From Bactrocera neohumeralis (taxonomy: Eukaryota > Arthropoda > Insecta > Diptera > Tephritidae): a DNA stretch of 64,000 bases. The DNA is taken from NCBI RefSeq assembly GCF_024586455.1, contig NW_026089623.1, positions 18,604,236 through 18,668,235 on the forward strand, written 5' to 3'. Made by a program: the position numbers and the translations under genes. This document shows, one piece after another, positions 42,458 through 54,579 of this stretch. Below the pieces are notes generated by a model, which had not been told where the DNA came from, did not search any database, and saw nothing but the letters and a program-made list of their open reading frames with translations. The first letter of the stretch is position 1, and every line of letters begins with the position of its first letter.

Positions 42458-43288
42458 CAAGGTTTTTCCGAAAAGTAATAGAACTGATAGCCTGGTCAGT
42501 TGTCTCCGAGCGCCTGGAGAGGCAGTACAAACATTTAAAACATTTTTTTGCGACGTGTTTCCGTGAGTGTACAAGCCGAAAATGCAGTGTTCATTAGAGC
42601 AGGGTTACGCGATTAAATTCTGTGTGAAATTCGGTAAATGTGCGACAGAGACGTTTAATATTTTCTAGCATGCTTACCCGGATGTTGCTTTAGCAATAAA
42701 TGGTGTGTTTAGGTGGCACCAGATCTTTTTAAGGTTCGAGAAGAGGTCGCTGATGAATGAGCAAATCCAAAGTGAAAACGGTGATTTATTGTCTGTTTTG
42801 ACATCAGAGGCATCGTTCACCATGAATTTGTTTCTCCTGGAAAACCCGTCATGACTAAGTTTTACGTGGAAGTCTTCAAGAGACTCAAATTAAGGGTCAA
42901 TCGGGTCCGACAAGATATCGCAGTCGATTCGAAGTTGCACCACAACAACGCCCCAGCTCACCCCGCCCTTGTGAACAGCTACCTAACTAATGTCGGCATC
43001 CCAACGCTTCCACAGCCGCCCTACAGCCCAGATCTGGACCCACGGACCTTTTTGTTTCCTTGCCTGAAAAGGCGAGTGAAAGCTAAGCAGTTTTAGACGA
43101 CAGAGGGGATCCAAGCAGCATTCAACGCTATTCCGGAGAATCCCATTAGTGACGCCTTAGAAATCACGCTGGCGGCGCTGCATCGACGCAGAAGGAGCCT
43201 ATTTTGAAAATTTCTAAAGAAATGTGAGGATTGGTTCAATAATTTTTTATAAATGGACTCAGTCCTATTACTTTACGGACAAATCCTG
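42458..43288 (+). mobile_element. mariner element, internally deleted (831 bp)
   Basis: Bounded by TA (42456-42457 and 43289-43290). The left end reads CAAGGTTTTTCCGAAAAGTA and the reverse complement of the right end reads CAGGATTTGTCCGTAAAGTA. Both continue ATAG[A/G]ACTGA, giving terminal repeats of about 28 bp. The transposase inside starts near 42581 with MQCSLEQGYAIKFCVKFGKC ATETF and has lost its middle. An autonomous mariner is about 1.3 kb. Confidence 0.9.
42581..43205 (+). pseudogene. mariner transposase, deleted
   Basis: The N-terminal part (KFCVKFGKCATETF ... VFRWHQIFLRFEKR) covers the helix-turn-helix. An in-frame stop follows INIF-type codons at 42667, and a deletion joins it to the catalytic part. 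FYVEVFKRLKLRVNRVRQDI, LHHNNAPAHPALVNSYLTNV and PQPPYSPDLDPRTFLFPCLK follow, carrying the altered second motif (HHNN for HHDN) and an intact SPDL. A lesion after KAKQF ends the frame at 43096. The C-terminus (AFNAIPENPISDA... then HRRRRSLF) is out of frame. The HHNN change removes a catalytic Asp. Confidence 0.8.
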
Positions 43289-43799
43289 TATGTACGATAA
43301 TTATTTAGCCAACTATTGCTTAAAATAACAAAATCCAATTTGAACATTGATACATCGTATAAAGCATTGATGGATCGGAAATATCAACCACCATTCCACG
43401 CACCGAAATTAAGCATTAAAAAATACTTCGATATCTCTCTACCTAGTATCTCACTAATATTTTATATTGGCTCCACTTTTTCATTTTGTTACTTGTGTAC
43501 TTTGTATCACAAGTTTTAGATTTGAATCAAAAATTAATAATAAATTAACTTATGTATGTGAAATTTTAATAAAAACAATTGCATAAGTTTCTTTAATTCT
43601 AATTTTTTGATATTATCTAATCTGCCTGTGTTATGTGATCTTTTTACGATGAGTACTATAAAATTTACAAAGAACCAATCTTAGAATGTGAAGTCTAACG
43701 ATATGTTGTAAAACAGAGTAATGAAATCGATTATAAGAGTATTTGTCGTTTAATGTGGTCTCCTGTGAGCATGAAAAAATATGAGAAATGAACTCGACC
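43289..43799. other. No gene seen
   Basis: AT-rich spacer after the mariner. The 67-codon frame at 43316-43519 has no recognisable domain. Confidence 0.4.
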
Positions 43800-44815
43800 T
43801 AGTATTGTCAATCAGTAATCCCCTGTACCAAATTACAGTTCCATAGCTTACTTAAGTGCTTAGTTATAACACTATGTATGTTGTCTTTAACGGCAGTTTC
43901 TGGGCGTGCCAGTGATTTGATTACCCTCATCTATGAACCCCAAAATTTTTCCCAAGGAACATGTGTGCCAAGTTTCATCCAGATAACTCAATTTTTCTCA
44001 AGTTAGAGCTTGCACGGATGAACAGACAGGGAGTCGTCTGGATTTCAACTCGCCTCGACATCCTTCCGCTTCAATATAGCTTTTTGCTCGGTCCAAAAGC
44101 ATGTCGAACGGGTGTTTTAGCTCGTTGGCTGGTAGGGTCGCCAGTATGTCGGTGCAAGCATTTTGAATGGCCTCTACGTCTGCATAACGTTTTCCTTTCG
44201 TAAGCCCAAATGTTCGATTAAAATGCGATAAATCGATGTTTTGGAGATGTTCATTTCCATTTTCATGAATTTCAATGATGATTTCGGCTGATTTTTGGTC
44301 AATTCACGCACAGTTTCGATGGAATTTCCGGTGATCACGGATTTAGATTGGCCCACATGTTGATCGGCATTTATGTCCCGACGACCACTTTGAAAACGTT
44401 GAAACCACTCGTGCACTCTGCTACGGGATAGGCAATAATCGCCATAAACTTGTTTCATCAATCGAAACGTTTCGGTAAAAGTTTCACCAATTTTGAAACA
44501 AAATTTAATGTGGGCTCTTTGTTCGAAGCTTATTTTCGCATCAATAACACAAACATACTGACACTTAAAACGCAATAACTTCACTTCCAATTAATGAAAT
44601 GATTGATTTTCTCACTGGACAATCGATAAAGATAGCAGATTCTAACGCACCAGTCGACATATACATAGATGGCGCCACCAGAAGGCGCTAGATTCAAAAA
44701 GATTCTTTGGAGCGCACCTTGTATGCCGATTAGGCTTAGGTGATACGTGCAACCGTTAAGTGAACAAAACTATTATACTCTGTAGCAATATGTTGCAAGA
44801 GCATAAACAAGTGAC
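43800..44815 (+). repeat. Family A variant copy, split by a nested mariner
   Basis: 43800-44058 reads through GTGCTTAGTTATAACACTAT, CCAAGTTTCATCCAGATAAC and a degenerate GGAC patch to ACTCGCCTCGACATCC. The tail resumes at 44724 (GCCGATTAGGCTTAGGTGAT ... GTTGCAAGAGCATAAAC). The mariner relic occupies the gap. Confidence 0.75.
44060..44721 (-). mobile_element. mariner element nested in family A, internally deleted
   Basis: Minus-strand element whose 5' end (at 44721, next to TA) reads CAAGGTGCGCTCCAAAGAAT. The same end is at 61772 in another copy. Transposase frame 44590-44174: SFEQRAHIKFCFKIGETFTE, TFRLMKQVYGDYCLSRSRVH EWFQRF, ETVRELTKNQPKSSLKFMKM and TSIYRILIEHLGLRKEN. A deletion then joins it to the C-terminal codons KRYADVEAIQNACTDILATL PANELKHPFDMLLDRAKS, which run to about 44070. 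The catalytic core is missing. The right terminal repeat has been lost at the junction with family A (44058). Confidence 0.85.
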
Positions 44816-44887
44816 GGCAGTCACAAACAAATTGGACGTGACTGAAACAAAATTATTACCATATATATCGTTAATGTAGGCACAACA

Positions 44888-45735
44888 ACATAAACAAAAA
44901 GTAAGGAATAGCTAAGTTCGGGTATAATTGAACATTTTATACTCTTGCAACTTGCAAAGCTTAAACACAACGAAGTACCTTACAGGTACACAAGGATTTT
45001 ATTCATTCTAAGCACAAGCATTACACTGTTATAAGAAAACTACGCTCTCTCACCAGGAAATTCAAAAATATTTATATTAGTTATATAGATACTAAGGGAA
45101 GTATTGACCCGATTAAACCCATTTGTAGCACACAGACATACTACTATCAGGAAATATTTTCAACTACAGGTACTGGGGTCCAAATATTTGGTATCTAGAG
45201 GCTTCAACAGTTTTTGTTGGATTTAGACAATTTTTGGCCATATCGTGGCATACTCTAAAGGCATGATTTGAGCAAAGTTTTATCCCGTTATATCAATTTC
45301 CTCTTAATTTTTACACTCGAATGGAAAGAATCAGATAGAATTTAAAATTGTGTTTTATGGAAAGTATACGTGGCTAGAGTTCGCCCATTTTCACACTGTA
45401 ACGTAAACATGTCAGAGGATTGTCGGTACCAAACTTGGATGAAATCGGTCAAACGGGGTGTGGGGGGCGCCCGTCTTCGGATTCTGATACCGTATAAAGT
45501 CCTCTCATTTCACCTCGATTGTACAATTTTATGTCTCTGACGTACATATTTAGTTGTTGATTTATCGCGGTTTTAGTAATTTTTAAGAAGAAACGCGCAT
45601 AACAAGTTTCATCAAAACATCTTATAGTTTACAAAACCCAGGTAGACAGTCACTCGAATTTCAACTTGTTTCATCACCCTGATCATTTATATACATGTAT
45701 ATGGTACAGCCCTATTATCCCACTCGATTATTTTG
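44888..45735 (+). repeat. Family A variant copy
   Basis: Starts AAAGTAAGGAATAGCTAAGT, then TCGGGTATAATTGAACATTT TATACTCTTGCAACTTGCAA. It continues with typical internal text and ends in TCAACTTGTTTCATCACCCT GATCATTTATATAC near 45690, without the final GCGAGAGTATAA. Noncoding. Confidence 0.7.
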
Positions 45736-46604
45736 AAATGATCGAAAATATTGACCGAATTTTACTCCTCAGTGATAGTAATTGAACACGTTTTAATTTG
45801 CAAAAATGTAAAAACAGTTTTCAGCGAATTAATCGTGCAATGGGAAACGTTAATTTTTAAACCCACTGTATAAATGAATATCGTTTATCTGCTTCTTTAT
45901 TATTATTATTATTTTAAATCCGTCATGCATATCAACAAAAGACAAAACCCGACAAATATGAAACAGCGTTCATAATCCAAAACTCGTGAGCAAATATAGT
46001 TTTATTTAGATAACAAATACAACTGAAATATGTTTATTCAAAAATTTAGAGCAACGAAGAACGTTAACAAGATAGCAGTATTCAACATCTCTGAAAATTT
46101 TCTTATCAAACTGGTTTGAAGAAAAATGGGTACATAAGTTTGCATAAAATGATATAGGTATAGGGGTAGTTTTGTGAATATAGACATTTTTTTTTTTTGT
46201 GTATTATGTACATAGATTTTCATATCACATATTATTTGTTTTAATACTTAAATTATTACAACATTTAATACGAATGTACGTGATTCGTAAATATTTTTAT
46301 CTTCACCTTCACAGTTTTCCTCTAAATATTAGAATCACATACCTAAATGACAATGAAAATGGTACAAATGATTTTAATTTAATTCCTGAGGAAACCTTGA
46401 TGTGTTTTGTACATACAAGGAGAACTGGTGCTGATTCTCACGCAAAAGCCTTATTTAAAAAGGGTGCACTATATCGTTTTCGATTTGAATCTTCTTAAAG
46501 TGACTTTAATAAGCTTTTACACTGTTCATAAACTTGGCTTACTGAATACAAGCCAAATAAATATAATAAAAAAAAATATTAAAAGCACACCTTATCATTT
46601 CGTT
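45736..46604. other. No gene recognised; (ATT)n at 45896-45914
   Basis: A short trinucleotide run TTATTATTATTATTATT lies at 45897. A plus-strand frame at 46199-46498 ends with DNENGTNDFNLIPEETLMCF and VHTRRTGADSHAKALFKKGA LYRFRFESS, which looks protein-like but matches nothing I know. No other features. Confidence 0.35.
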
Positions 46605-46758
46605 ATATGTGACCTGGTCTACGGAAAGGGGGCTTAGGTGTCAAAGAAAGGAGAACAATTAATGAGATAACGAGAAACTGACGAAACGAGTTGTTTATTT
46701 TTCCCAGAAAACTAGTTTTCGCACGTTAGCTCCCTTTTCGTAGACCAGGTCACATATG
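46605..46758. repeat. Small MITE with ~27-bp terminal inverted repeats
   Basis: The left end TATGTGACCTGGTCTACGGA plus AAGGGGG is matched at the right end by CCCTTTTCGTAGACCAGGTC plus ACATA. The element is about 154 bp, with a noncoding A-rich centre. The target duplication is ambiguous because the flanks are TA-rich. Confidence 0.8.
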
Positions 46759-47279
46759 TTAATAAATATATCTACGAGTATATATAACTGAGCAACGCAA
46801 AATAAAGTTTCTTTAATCAGCACAGAAAATAATCATTTCTCATTTGAAATTTTTATGGGTTATGTCAAATTCTCGTTCAGGAAACGCAGATGTATTTCCA
46901 AAAATTTAGCGATTGTAGGTCGTTGTATAGTAAATGTATTATGATGTCAGCAATTTTGAAAAATGTCGCTTTGAGAAAGTTTAAAGTTTCACTAATATAT
47001 GATTATACCTGCGGCGGTCGCTCCTTAGAATGCTGCCATCCAAAAACTGTTCAAGATACGACCTTGCCGATTTCTCAGGATATTTTTGGAAATATAAACT
47101 ATCGAAAAATTAAATAACAAACAATTTTTTTTGAAAGTGCCACACTGGTATAGTCCTTTAACACCTCTACATTATTATCTCTATAACGGTCCAGGAGCTC
47201 GAATACATGCTTTTTATAGGTGTTTCATTCGAATAATTATTTAAACGTTGGGATTACCTGCAAAGAAACGCTTTTGTAG
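46759..47279. other. No gene seen
   Basis: AT-rich spacer before the hAT relic. The 75-codon frame at 46890-47117 has no recognised domain. Confidence 0.4.
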
Positions 47280-48345
47280 AATGTCACGAAAAAAAACGAC
47301 AAAGCTATTGCCGCTTTCATTTGCAAAAACATTGTAAAATTACAACATTCTTTGGGAAGATTGCCGTGAACAAGACTACTAATGGCAATAATATGAACTA
47401 TAAATTTGAAGGAGCGCAAAAAAAAGTATGCAGTTCTTTTGCTCTGTTGTCCTCACACGCTGAATTTGGCTGTTGTCAATATTTCGGTAGTACTAGACAA
47501 CTCAATTCACTTCACTGTCTTTCTAATACAAAGTGGTCTGCCACTTGCGAAAAATCTTCTCGCATCGATAAACGCATTGAAAGAACTTAAGAAACTTAAC
47601 CTTACTGCAGAAATTCGTGGAGAAATTTATGTAATTTCGAAATACTTTATATGAGAAAATTTGAGTACGTTTTGATGATCTTCACATGGTTTAAAATCTT
47701 TCTTCAATCAGTGTAAGAAACTTAGTTCTTCAAGAGATCAATGCCACCATCGCCGCTATATAGCATATTAGAACTATAGAAAGCTTTCTTGCGAATTTGA
47801 AATTTATGTGCGTCAAATAAAAAGTAGTAAAATTAAAAACAAACCGTTCTCACTTCAATTTTTCCATGATATGAAGCCGAACTGAAGGCAGCTGCAAAAA
47901 AATTTGCACAAAATTATTCTGTTGATGTATTTGATAAGTTGTTCAAAGAAGCATTTCACCTAAGTTATGTGTGCGATGCTAATTTTGAAACTCGTCTTAC
48001 TACATACAACTTATTGAATGCCATCAACACTTAAAATATAGTATAGAAAGACTTTCCCAATTCTTCGCTTTGAGAATATTTTGCAGTTTACTGTTTCTGT
48101 TTCAAGGGATGAGCGTTCCTTTAGTGCTTTGGCAAGGATCGAAAATTTTCATTAATCATTCTCACACAGGGCAGGATTTCAAGACTAGCTACACTATGCC
48201 TAGGGTAGAATTAGCCAAGAATTTGGACTTGCAGAAAAACGGTCCTGTTGCCACGTATTATCACAATATATCCCTAAGATTCTGTTCAGAGCGCTACTCT
48301 TCTCCAGTGCAGTGTGCGAAAGCCATCAAATCTATTTGACTTGAA
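47280..48345 (+). pseudogene. hAT transposase relic (second copy)
   Basis: Degraded plus-strand coding text. Near 47430, CCPHTLNLAVVNISVVLDNS corresponds to the C.HTLNLV block. SLSNTKWSATCENLLASINA LKELKKLNLTAEIRGEIY is the RW-type region (here KW). Near 47880, AELKAAAKKFAQNYSVDVFD KLFKEAFHL appears. The C-terminus has VTVSRDERSFSALARIENFH, the dimerisation start (relatives: ASAERSFS.L+RIK). Frames at 47321, 47406 and 48070 are pieces. The catalytic region is unreadable. Confidence 0.65.
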
Positions 48346-48614
48346 CCGAGAATATTGTTTAACAAAGACAACATATATTATGTAAATTATATTATTTTTG
48401 AAACTATTTATAAGTAAATAAAATCTATAAATTTATTATTAAAAATTAAGAACGATCCACTCTTACGTATCAACGTAAGAATTTACACGTATATCAATGT
48501 ATGCATATACATCATATATAGGCCATTCACGAGAAAATGATGTAAGCGACGTTTTGTCAATTTTTTGTACAATTATGTCAACAATGAGCAAATAATTTTA
48601 ATATAAAACTAAGA
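48346..48614. other. No gene seen
   Basis: AT-rich spacer between the hAT relic and the LOA-like LINE leader. Confidence 0.4.
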
Positions 48615-49007
48615 TATGGTCCTCTCCTTTGAAGTTGGTCGCCTTGTCGTGGCGAAGGGGCTTAAGTAAGAGTAAAGTGTGCATCCCAAAGGAAACGCAC
48701 TCTAATCTTACGAACTAAGAGGGACACTTCATAATTCCCACAATAGTGATATGGATGAATAAACCCTAGGTTTTACGCCCATCTCCTATTGTGGAAGTAT
48801 GAGGATACCCGAACCAACACCACCCTAAGCCAAGGTGTCGAGGTACCCGTGCCGAGGGCTGAATGGTCAGGGGGGGGTAATAAATAGCTGATCGCGAACG
48901 GTCCCCTCCGATGCCCGGGCGAGGTCGGAGGTATAAAAGCCTTCTCTCCGCATACCGGCTCTGCGGACGAGTGACCAACCCTTTCCGGATTACTCGTGGG
49001 ACCAAAT

Positions 49008-50227
49008 ATGAACGGAAACAATAATTCAACAACAACATCAACTACAACAACCAAATTGACGACAACAGCAACGACTAAGGAGATGAACTATCGGAATCCT
49101 ATTACGGAATACGAAGAAGACGAGCTACTTGCCTCCAGCCAGGAGACGAGTAAGAGTACTACCGGACATACCAACCAAAGTATACCGGTAGATACAGCAG
49201 TAAAAGCCCCTGATATAAGAGAGGAAACGTCCACCTCCAAGGCTGCCATGAGCACCAACCAAAGTGCACTGGCGGCTAAAGGAGAAAACAGAAAGAAGCG
49301 CAAGAAATCCCAGAATCAGCTGAGGAAAAACCGGTACCAGAGGGCAGTCTTCATACTAGGGAAGATAGCCAAAGACCAGGGAGCCGGTACCCCAGTTGAT
49401 GAGGCTGAAACAAAGCGCCTCAAATCTATCGTAGAGGAATATGAAGGCTACCTGAAAAGGAAGCAATCACAACCTCAAGAAGAGAGCAAGCGAGAGAGCA
49501 CTTCTCAGAAGAGAAATCGCTCCATCACAGAAGTACCCGGAACTCAGCCCAAAAAACCGAGGCGGAGCGAAGGTGAACACAGCAGCACGACAACGGCAAG
49601 GCATTTCTGCGATGTTGCCAGAGATAGCCTGCAGGTGGCACAATGCAGGAGAGATGGGTGGAGATCGACGTCAGATTGTCGAGTATGGTGCTAAGCTATG
49701 TACTCGACAATCCTGCGGGTCCTCACCCGGAGTTTGACTCTTCTGAGACCCTCAGGGGCTACAGGGTCATCAAGTGCGCGGACCAGGCCTCGCTGGATTT
49801 CCTGACGGGTAGTGTTGCTAAAATTAGCAACGCCTTTGTAGGCCTCCAATTGAGGCTTATACCCGCCAAGGACATTCCGAAGAGACCTCGTGCTCGCATT
49901 TGGTTACCCCCTCTAGAGGAGCCAGGCGAAAAACTCCTGCGGTGCATTAAGCTGCAGAACAAATCTATACCTAGTATAGATGAGTGGCAGCTAATCAAGG
50001 AGGAAAAACCGAATAAAGCAAGCAAGCCAATACTAGTGGCCATTTGTGATGAGTCCATTGAGGCTCTGAAGAAAACTGACTACAAAATCAGCTTCGAAAT
50101 CCGCAAAGCCAGACTAAAAATATTCCAAGGCGACAAAGCGGCTGACGAAGACGACACGGAAGAGGTCGACGACGCCAGCCAGTTGCTAAAGAATGTGGGC
50201 ATCGAAGAAACCCGAGATGCCCAATAA
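49008..50227 (+). pseudogene. LINE ORF1 (DUF4780-like), one frameshift
   Basis: ORF1 protein presumed to bind LINE RNA. The start ATG at 49008 (ATATGAACGG) follows a GTG-opened frame. The N-terminal 200 residues are low complexity (Thr/Asn/Lys runs), then TKRLKSIVEEYEGYLKRKQS (predicted helix). A frameshift near 49650 interrupts it (CRRDGWRSTSD versus MQERWVEIDVRLSSMVLSYV). The C-terminal part reads RPRARIWLPPLEEPGEKLLR, LQNKSIPSIDEWQLIKEEKP and FEIRKARLKIF, which matches the DUF4780 region of LINE ORF1s. No zinc knuckle is seen. The stop TAA at 50225-50227 overlaps the ORF2 start. Confidence 0.8.
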
Positions 50228-52628
50228 CATAAGATGCGTACAGATAAACCTGCAGCACTCGAAGAGTGCTACAGCGAATCTAACAACCCTCGTGAACGAG
50301 GGAGGCATCGACATCAGCCTAGTACAAGAGCCCTGGGTCAATGAAGATACCATTAAAGGGCTAAACAGCAGCAACCATAACCTGTTTTACACACGGAACA
50401 GAGGTAAACCTAGGGCATGCATTCTTATCAATAAAAGTATAAATGCATTTCTTTGTCCTAATTACAGCACAGCAGATATCACAGTGGTAAAGGTGGAACA
50501 GAAGGAAAAGCCCTTCTTCTTGGTTTTGGCCTACTTGGCCCATGACGAAGACATACCACCGGCCCCGCTCACCAGACTAGTAGAGGAGAACAGGAAGGAG
50601 GATGTCCTAATAGGGTGTGATGCAAACGCAAGGCACACCGTATGGGGTAGCTCCAGTATAAACACCAGAGGTGAGTCACTCTTGCAGTATATTTTGAATA
50701 GTAATCTAAGTATTTGCAACAATGGCGATAAGCCAACTTTTATTTTCCCAAGCTCGGATAGGTTTCCGGGGTGGGAGGAAGTGCTTGACCTCACGCTATC
50801 AACAGACACAGACAGTCTCGTTATGGATAACTGGAGGGTATCCGATGAGCCTTCCATGTCGGATCACTCCTGGATACTCTTCAGCATCCGCGAGAAGTAC
50901 AGTGCGCCTCTCACTTACCGGAACCCTAGAAGAATGGCATGGGGAAAATTTACCAGTATAGCAACAAAATGCCTTGAAAAGGGAGGCAATAAGAGCATCA
51001 GAAATCCTGAGGAATTAGATTCAGAAGTAGAGAAGTTGGAAAAAATCCTAACCACAACTTTTAATAAATCTACTCCGCTAACAGTTTTGAAAAAGAGAAA
51101 GTCTCTTCCTTGGTGGAACAGTGAACTCAAGAATTTGAGAACACAACTAAGGAAGGCTTTTAATGAGAGTTTTAGAACCAAAATCTGGCAGCCATATAAA
51201 GACAGTATGAAAGAATGCAAAAAAGCAGTCAGGAAAGCTAAAAAGGACTCACGGCGATCTTTCTGCACATCGATAGAAAGTTGCACAGAAGCCGCTAGGC
51301 TGAGTAAAATGCTATCCAAAGATCATATTAATACTGCGGAGGGAAGTGATTGGAACTCCTCGGCAAAAGAGTCTCTGGAGGTACTAATCACAACGCACTT
51401 CCCCGGGAGGCAGCAAACACCTTCAACGAGGGTTCAACCAGAACCACCGCTGAACGCAGCTGACTATCGAAGCCAAATAGTAGACAAAAGAAAAATCAAA
51501 TACGCCATAAATAGTTTTGCACCATACAAAGCGGCAGGTCCTGACGGGATTATACCCATAATGCTGCAAAAACTGGTAGAACCAATGGTTCTAAGGCTAG
51601 AAAATATATATAAAGCTAGCATACAACTATCTTACATCCCAAGAAGTTGGAAAAGAAGTAAAGTTGTGTTCCTCCCAAAACCAGGCAAAAGAACACACGA
51701 GAATGCCAAAGATTTTAGACCTATAAGCCTTACCTCCTTTATGCTGAAGGTACTAGAAAGGCTAATAGATCTACACGTAAGAACAATAATGGCGGAGAAG
51801 TTATCGAAGTCCCAACATGCGTACATGAAGGGCCGATCAACCGAAACCGCCCTTCACGAGGTGATAAGTGTAATTGAAAAATCACTACATCACAAACAAT
51901 ACACCATGGCTGCATTTCTAGACATAGAGGGCGCCTTCAACAACATAGAAGTAAAGGCGATAATTAATTCTCTGGCACATGGTGGTATAAACGACACTAT
52001 GTGCAGATGGATACTATCGATGCTTGAGGATAGGAAGATTATAGCTTCAAACGGCGCTGCAACACAAACAAGCTATGTGAGTAGAGGAACGCCTCAAGGG
52101 GGGGGTCCTCTCTCCGCTTCTATGGGTTGCAGCGCTGAACGAAATACTACTCCAACTAAACGGTGGAGGAGTGAAAGCAGTAGCGTATGCAGACGATATA
52201 GTGTTGTTGGTTTCAGGCATGTTTCCTTCAACAGTCAGCGAGATTATGGAAAGAGCACTTCGTAGGTTAAACCTATGGGCTAAAAACAATGGTCTAGGAG
52301 TTAACCCGAACAAAACAGAATTGATGCTATTCACTAGCAGAACCAAAATACCTCAGTTTCAACTTCCGGTACTAAAACACTCACTCTATACCCCACAGCT
52401 AAATACTTGGGGGTGGAGATTGACACCAAACTGTCCTGGAAAATAAATATAGAAAAAAGAATAAACAAAGCATTTATGGCCTACTATACTTGTAAGAAAA
52501 TAGTCAACAAGAATTGGGGCCTTAAACCAAGTATAATCATGTGGATGTATACGGCTGTCATAAGACCTATACTTACATATGGAGCTCTTGTATGGTGGCC
52601 AGCGCGTGGACGCTATACAAATGTATAA
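50217..52628 (+). pseudogene. LINE ORF2 endonuclease-RT, two frameshifts
   Basis: Start ATG at 50217 (MPNNIRCVQINLQHSKSATA). The endonuclease has the NLQHSK Asn, LVQEPWVNEDT Glu, GCDANARHTVWG (Asp, Asn) and SMSDHSWILF (His). The RT has YKAAGPDGIIPIML, RPISLTSFMLKVLERLID, TMAAFLDIEGAFNNIEVK (first Asp), RGTPQGG and, in the next frame, AYADDIVLLVSGM (catalytic pair). The first break is at the G run 52098-52105: eight G where a seven-G run would keep the frame, so one G is extra. The second is near 52395, where the frame passes from LYTPQLN to YLGVEIDTKLSW. It ends with RPILTYGALVWWPA. RNase H is missing. Confidence 0.85.
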
Positions 52629-52630
52629 TG

Positions 52631-54579
52631 AAAATCACTAAAAAACGTTAACTGTTATATCAAATTTATTGAAATCGGCCGATATATGTCAGTGAAAATT
52701 GCTGCTTCTTTACCGAAAGTATTGACAATTTTCTGGAAATATCGTAATGAAATTAAGTATATACCCACTTAAGTATATGACCCATTTTTTTAAATCAAGC
52801 TATTAGATCCAACAACGCGTTGCTTTGGCTATGGTATACATTAAATACTATAGTAATAAATTGTTCAATACAATTTACGAGCAAAGACAAAACGTTGTTA
52901 CTGGCATTGTAATCAAAATAAAGGCTTAATATACGTATTGAAAATTTTTAATAAATAAATTTGTTAAGGGAAAAAATAAAGAATTAGTATTATTTTCATT
53001 TGAATTTTCAACATCTGCTTAAAAATATACTTTTTCATTTAAGCAAAGTTTTGAAATTGAACATAATTAGATATATGTAAATTATTATATATTTTAAGTT
53101 GGATTAAAATGGATACAGTGTGCTAAATTTTGCTAAAAGCGGTTTATCAGTTTAGGAATTTACCCAATACAAAAACGCACCACGTAATCTTTATATACAT
53201 AGCATTTAGGTATAATGACTATATTCCTGAGTTTTTCTTTATATCATACACATATGCACATATCAGTTTTATTATTTAATAAAAGCTGAAAGTGTTTTTG
53301 TGAATGGGCGGTATATTGGTGAGAACAACCAGCGACTGTAGAGGTTAGGTGGTGTTTAGTGGAACAGATAACTGATGATAAAGGTGTATGCAATTATAAT
53401 GTACTTTAAATTCGTTAAAGTATAATTAATATCTTCATCAAGATAACTTTATAAATCTCGTCATCCATCGCGAGTGTGGTATTGGAAGTTTTCCAATAAA
53501 AATAATTTTATTACGTTTCATAGCCATGTGAATTCAAGTAATGAATGTTATTTTTATATTATAAAATACAAAAAATAAATGTTATTACAAGTAGCTAATC
53601 AAAATTCAATTCCTGTTTTGTGGAAATTTGATCTTTGCAAGCTCACATGAATGCATTTACAAAATTACATTGTAGGCCGTTAACACATTATACATAATCC
53701 ACATTCCACATCAAAGTGTTAAATTTGTAATGAGGGTGTAAAACGTTTAACCAAGTTGTATAGGTGCATACCGCAAACAAGAAAACCGGTTTAGTTTCAG
53801 TGGGATTTACCGAAAAGAATTTTTTTCTTAAAGTAAAAAGAAATCACATGTATATATCAGAAAACTAATAAAACCGTTTTTATGAACAGTTGTGCACAAG
53901 GGCACTTTAAGGACGTTGTGAAATTATTAGATTAGATTACGTTGAACCTGTTGGAAAGCAAATTTATACGCGTGTGTTTATATTAGGATGGCGGTTATAA
54001 GAAAAATGTTGACTAAAATAGCAGAAAATGCTCTTGGATTGCTAAAAGTAGCAGCAGTGGAAGGCAACCAGAAAATCGTCCAGAGCAAGATGTGATATTT
54101 CCGCTAAATTTTGTATTTTTAATGATATACTTAAGCAATATGATTCTACTGGAGGCAATTAACATAAATTCCGTCACTTCAAATAGCTGATGTCGGCGCT
54201 CCACTTTTGTCCATGCAAAATGTTTGTCATTGTCGCATCACAAAATTGCAATATTTTATATCAGAGTTCTCTAAAAATATTCATAAAATTAAAAAAAACG
54301 TTTGGAACAAAAAGTAAGTAATACAAGTATGCATAAATGTTTTTGTAAATTATTTAAAAAAATTTGATTGCTTGCCAACATATCTGCTTTAGCATATAGA
54401 CAACGCATCGTTCAGTTTGATTCATTAGATATCACAAAGCAGCACAAATATAGATGCTAACGTGTTTTTACACAATAAATGGGAAATCAAGTTTTTTTAA
54501 CTATATTTTGAATTAAAATCATTAAAATAAATCAATCTTTTGCTTTAGACAAATCATAAAATACAGCCAGCCGAAGTAT
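52631..54579. other. Long stretch without recognisable genes
   Basis: AT-rich sequence. I see no credible coding motif, terminal repeat, RNA gene or satellite. The 63-codon minus-strand frame at 54013-54204 is not convincing. This is the emptiest part of the window by eye. Confidence 0.5.

Larger units (their letters stand above)
48615..52630 (+). mobile_element. LOA/I-group LINE, nearly complete but 3' truncated
   Basis: A GC-richer island. The leader includes GTCGCCTTGTCGTGGCGAAG GGGC, a string I know from fly LINE 5' ends. ORF1 (49008-50227) and ORF2 (from 50217) follow and overlap by 11 bases. The copy ends near 52628 with VWWPARGRYTNV, just after the RT. The C-terminal RNase H and 3' tail are absent. 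The lesions are few and small, so this is the youngest-looking LINE in the window. Confidence 0.85.

Noticed and set aside
42345..42530. Minus-strand ORF of 61 codons
   Set aside because: It straddles the mariner left boundary and has no motif.
48766..49054. Minus-strand ORFs over the LINE leader
   Set aside because: They overlap the GC-rich leader and ORF1 start of the LOA-like LINE on the other strand.
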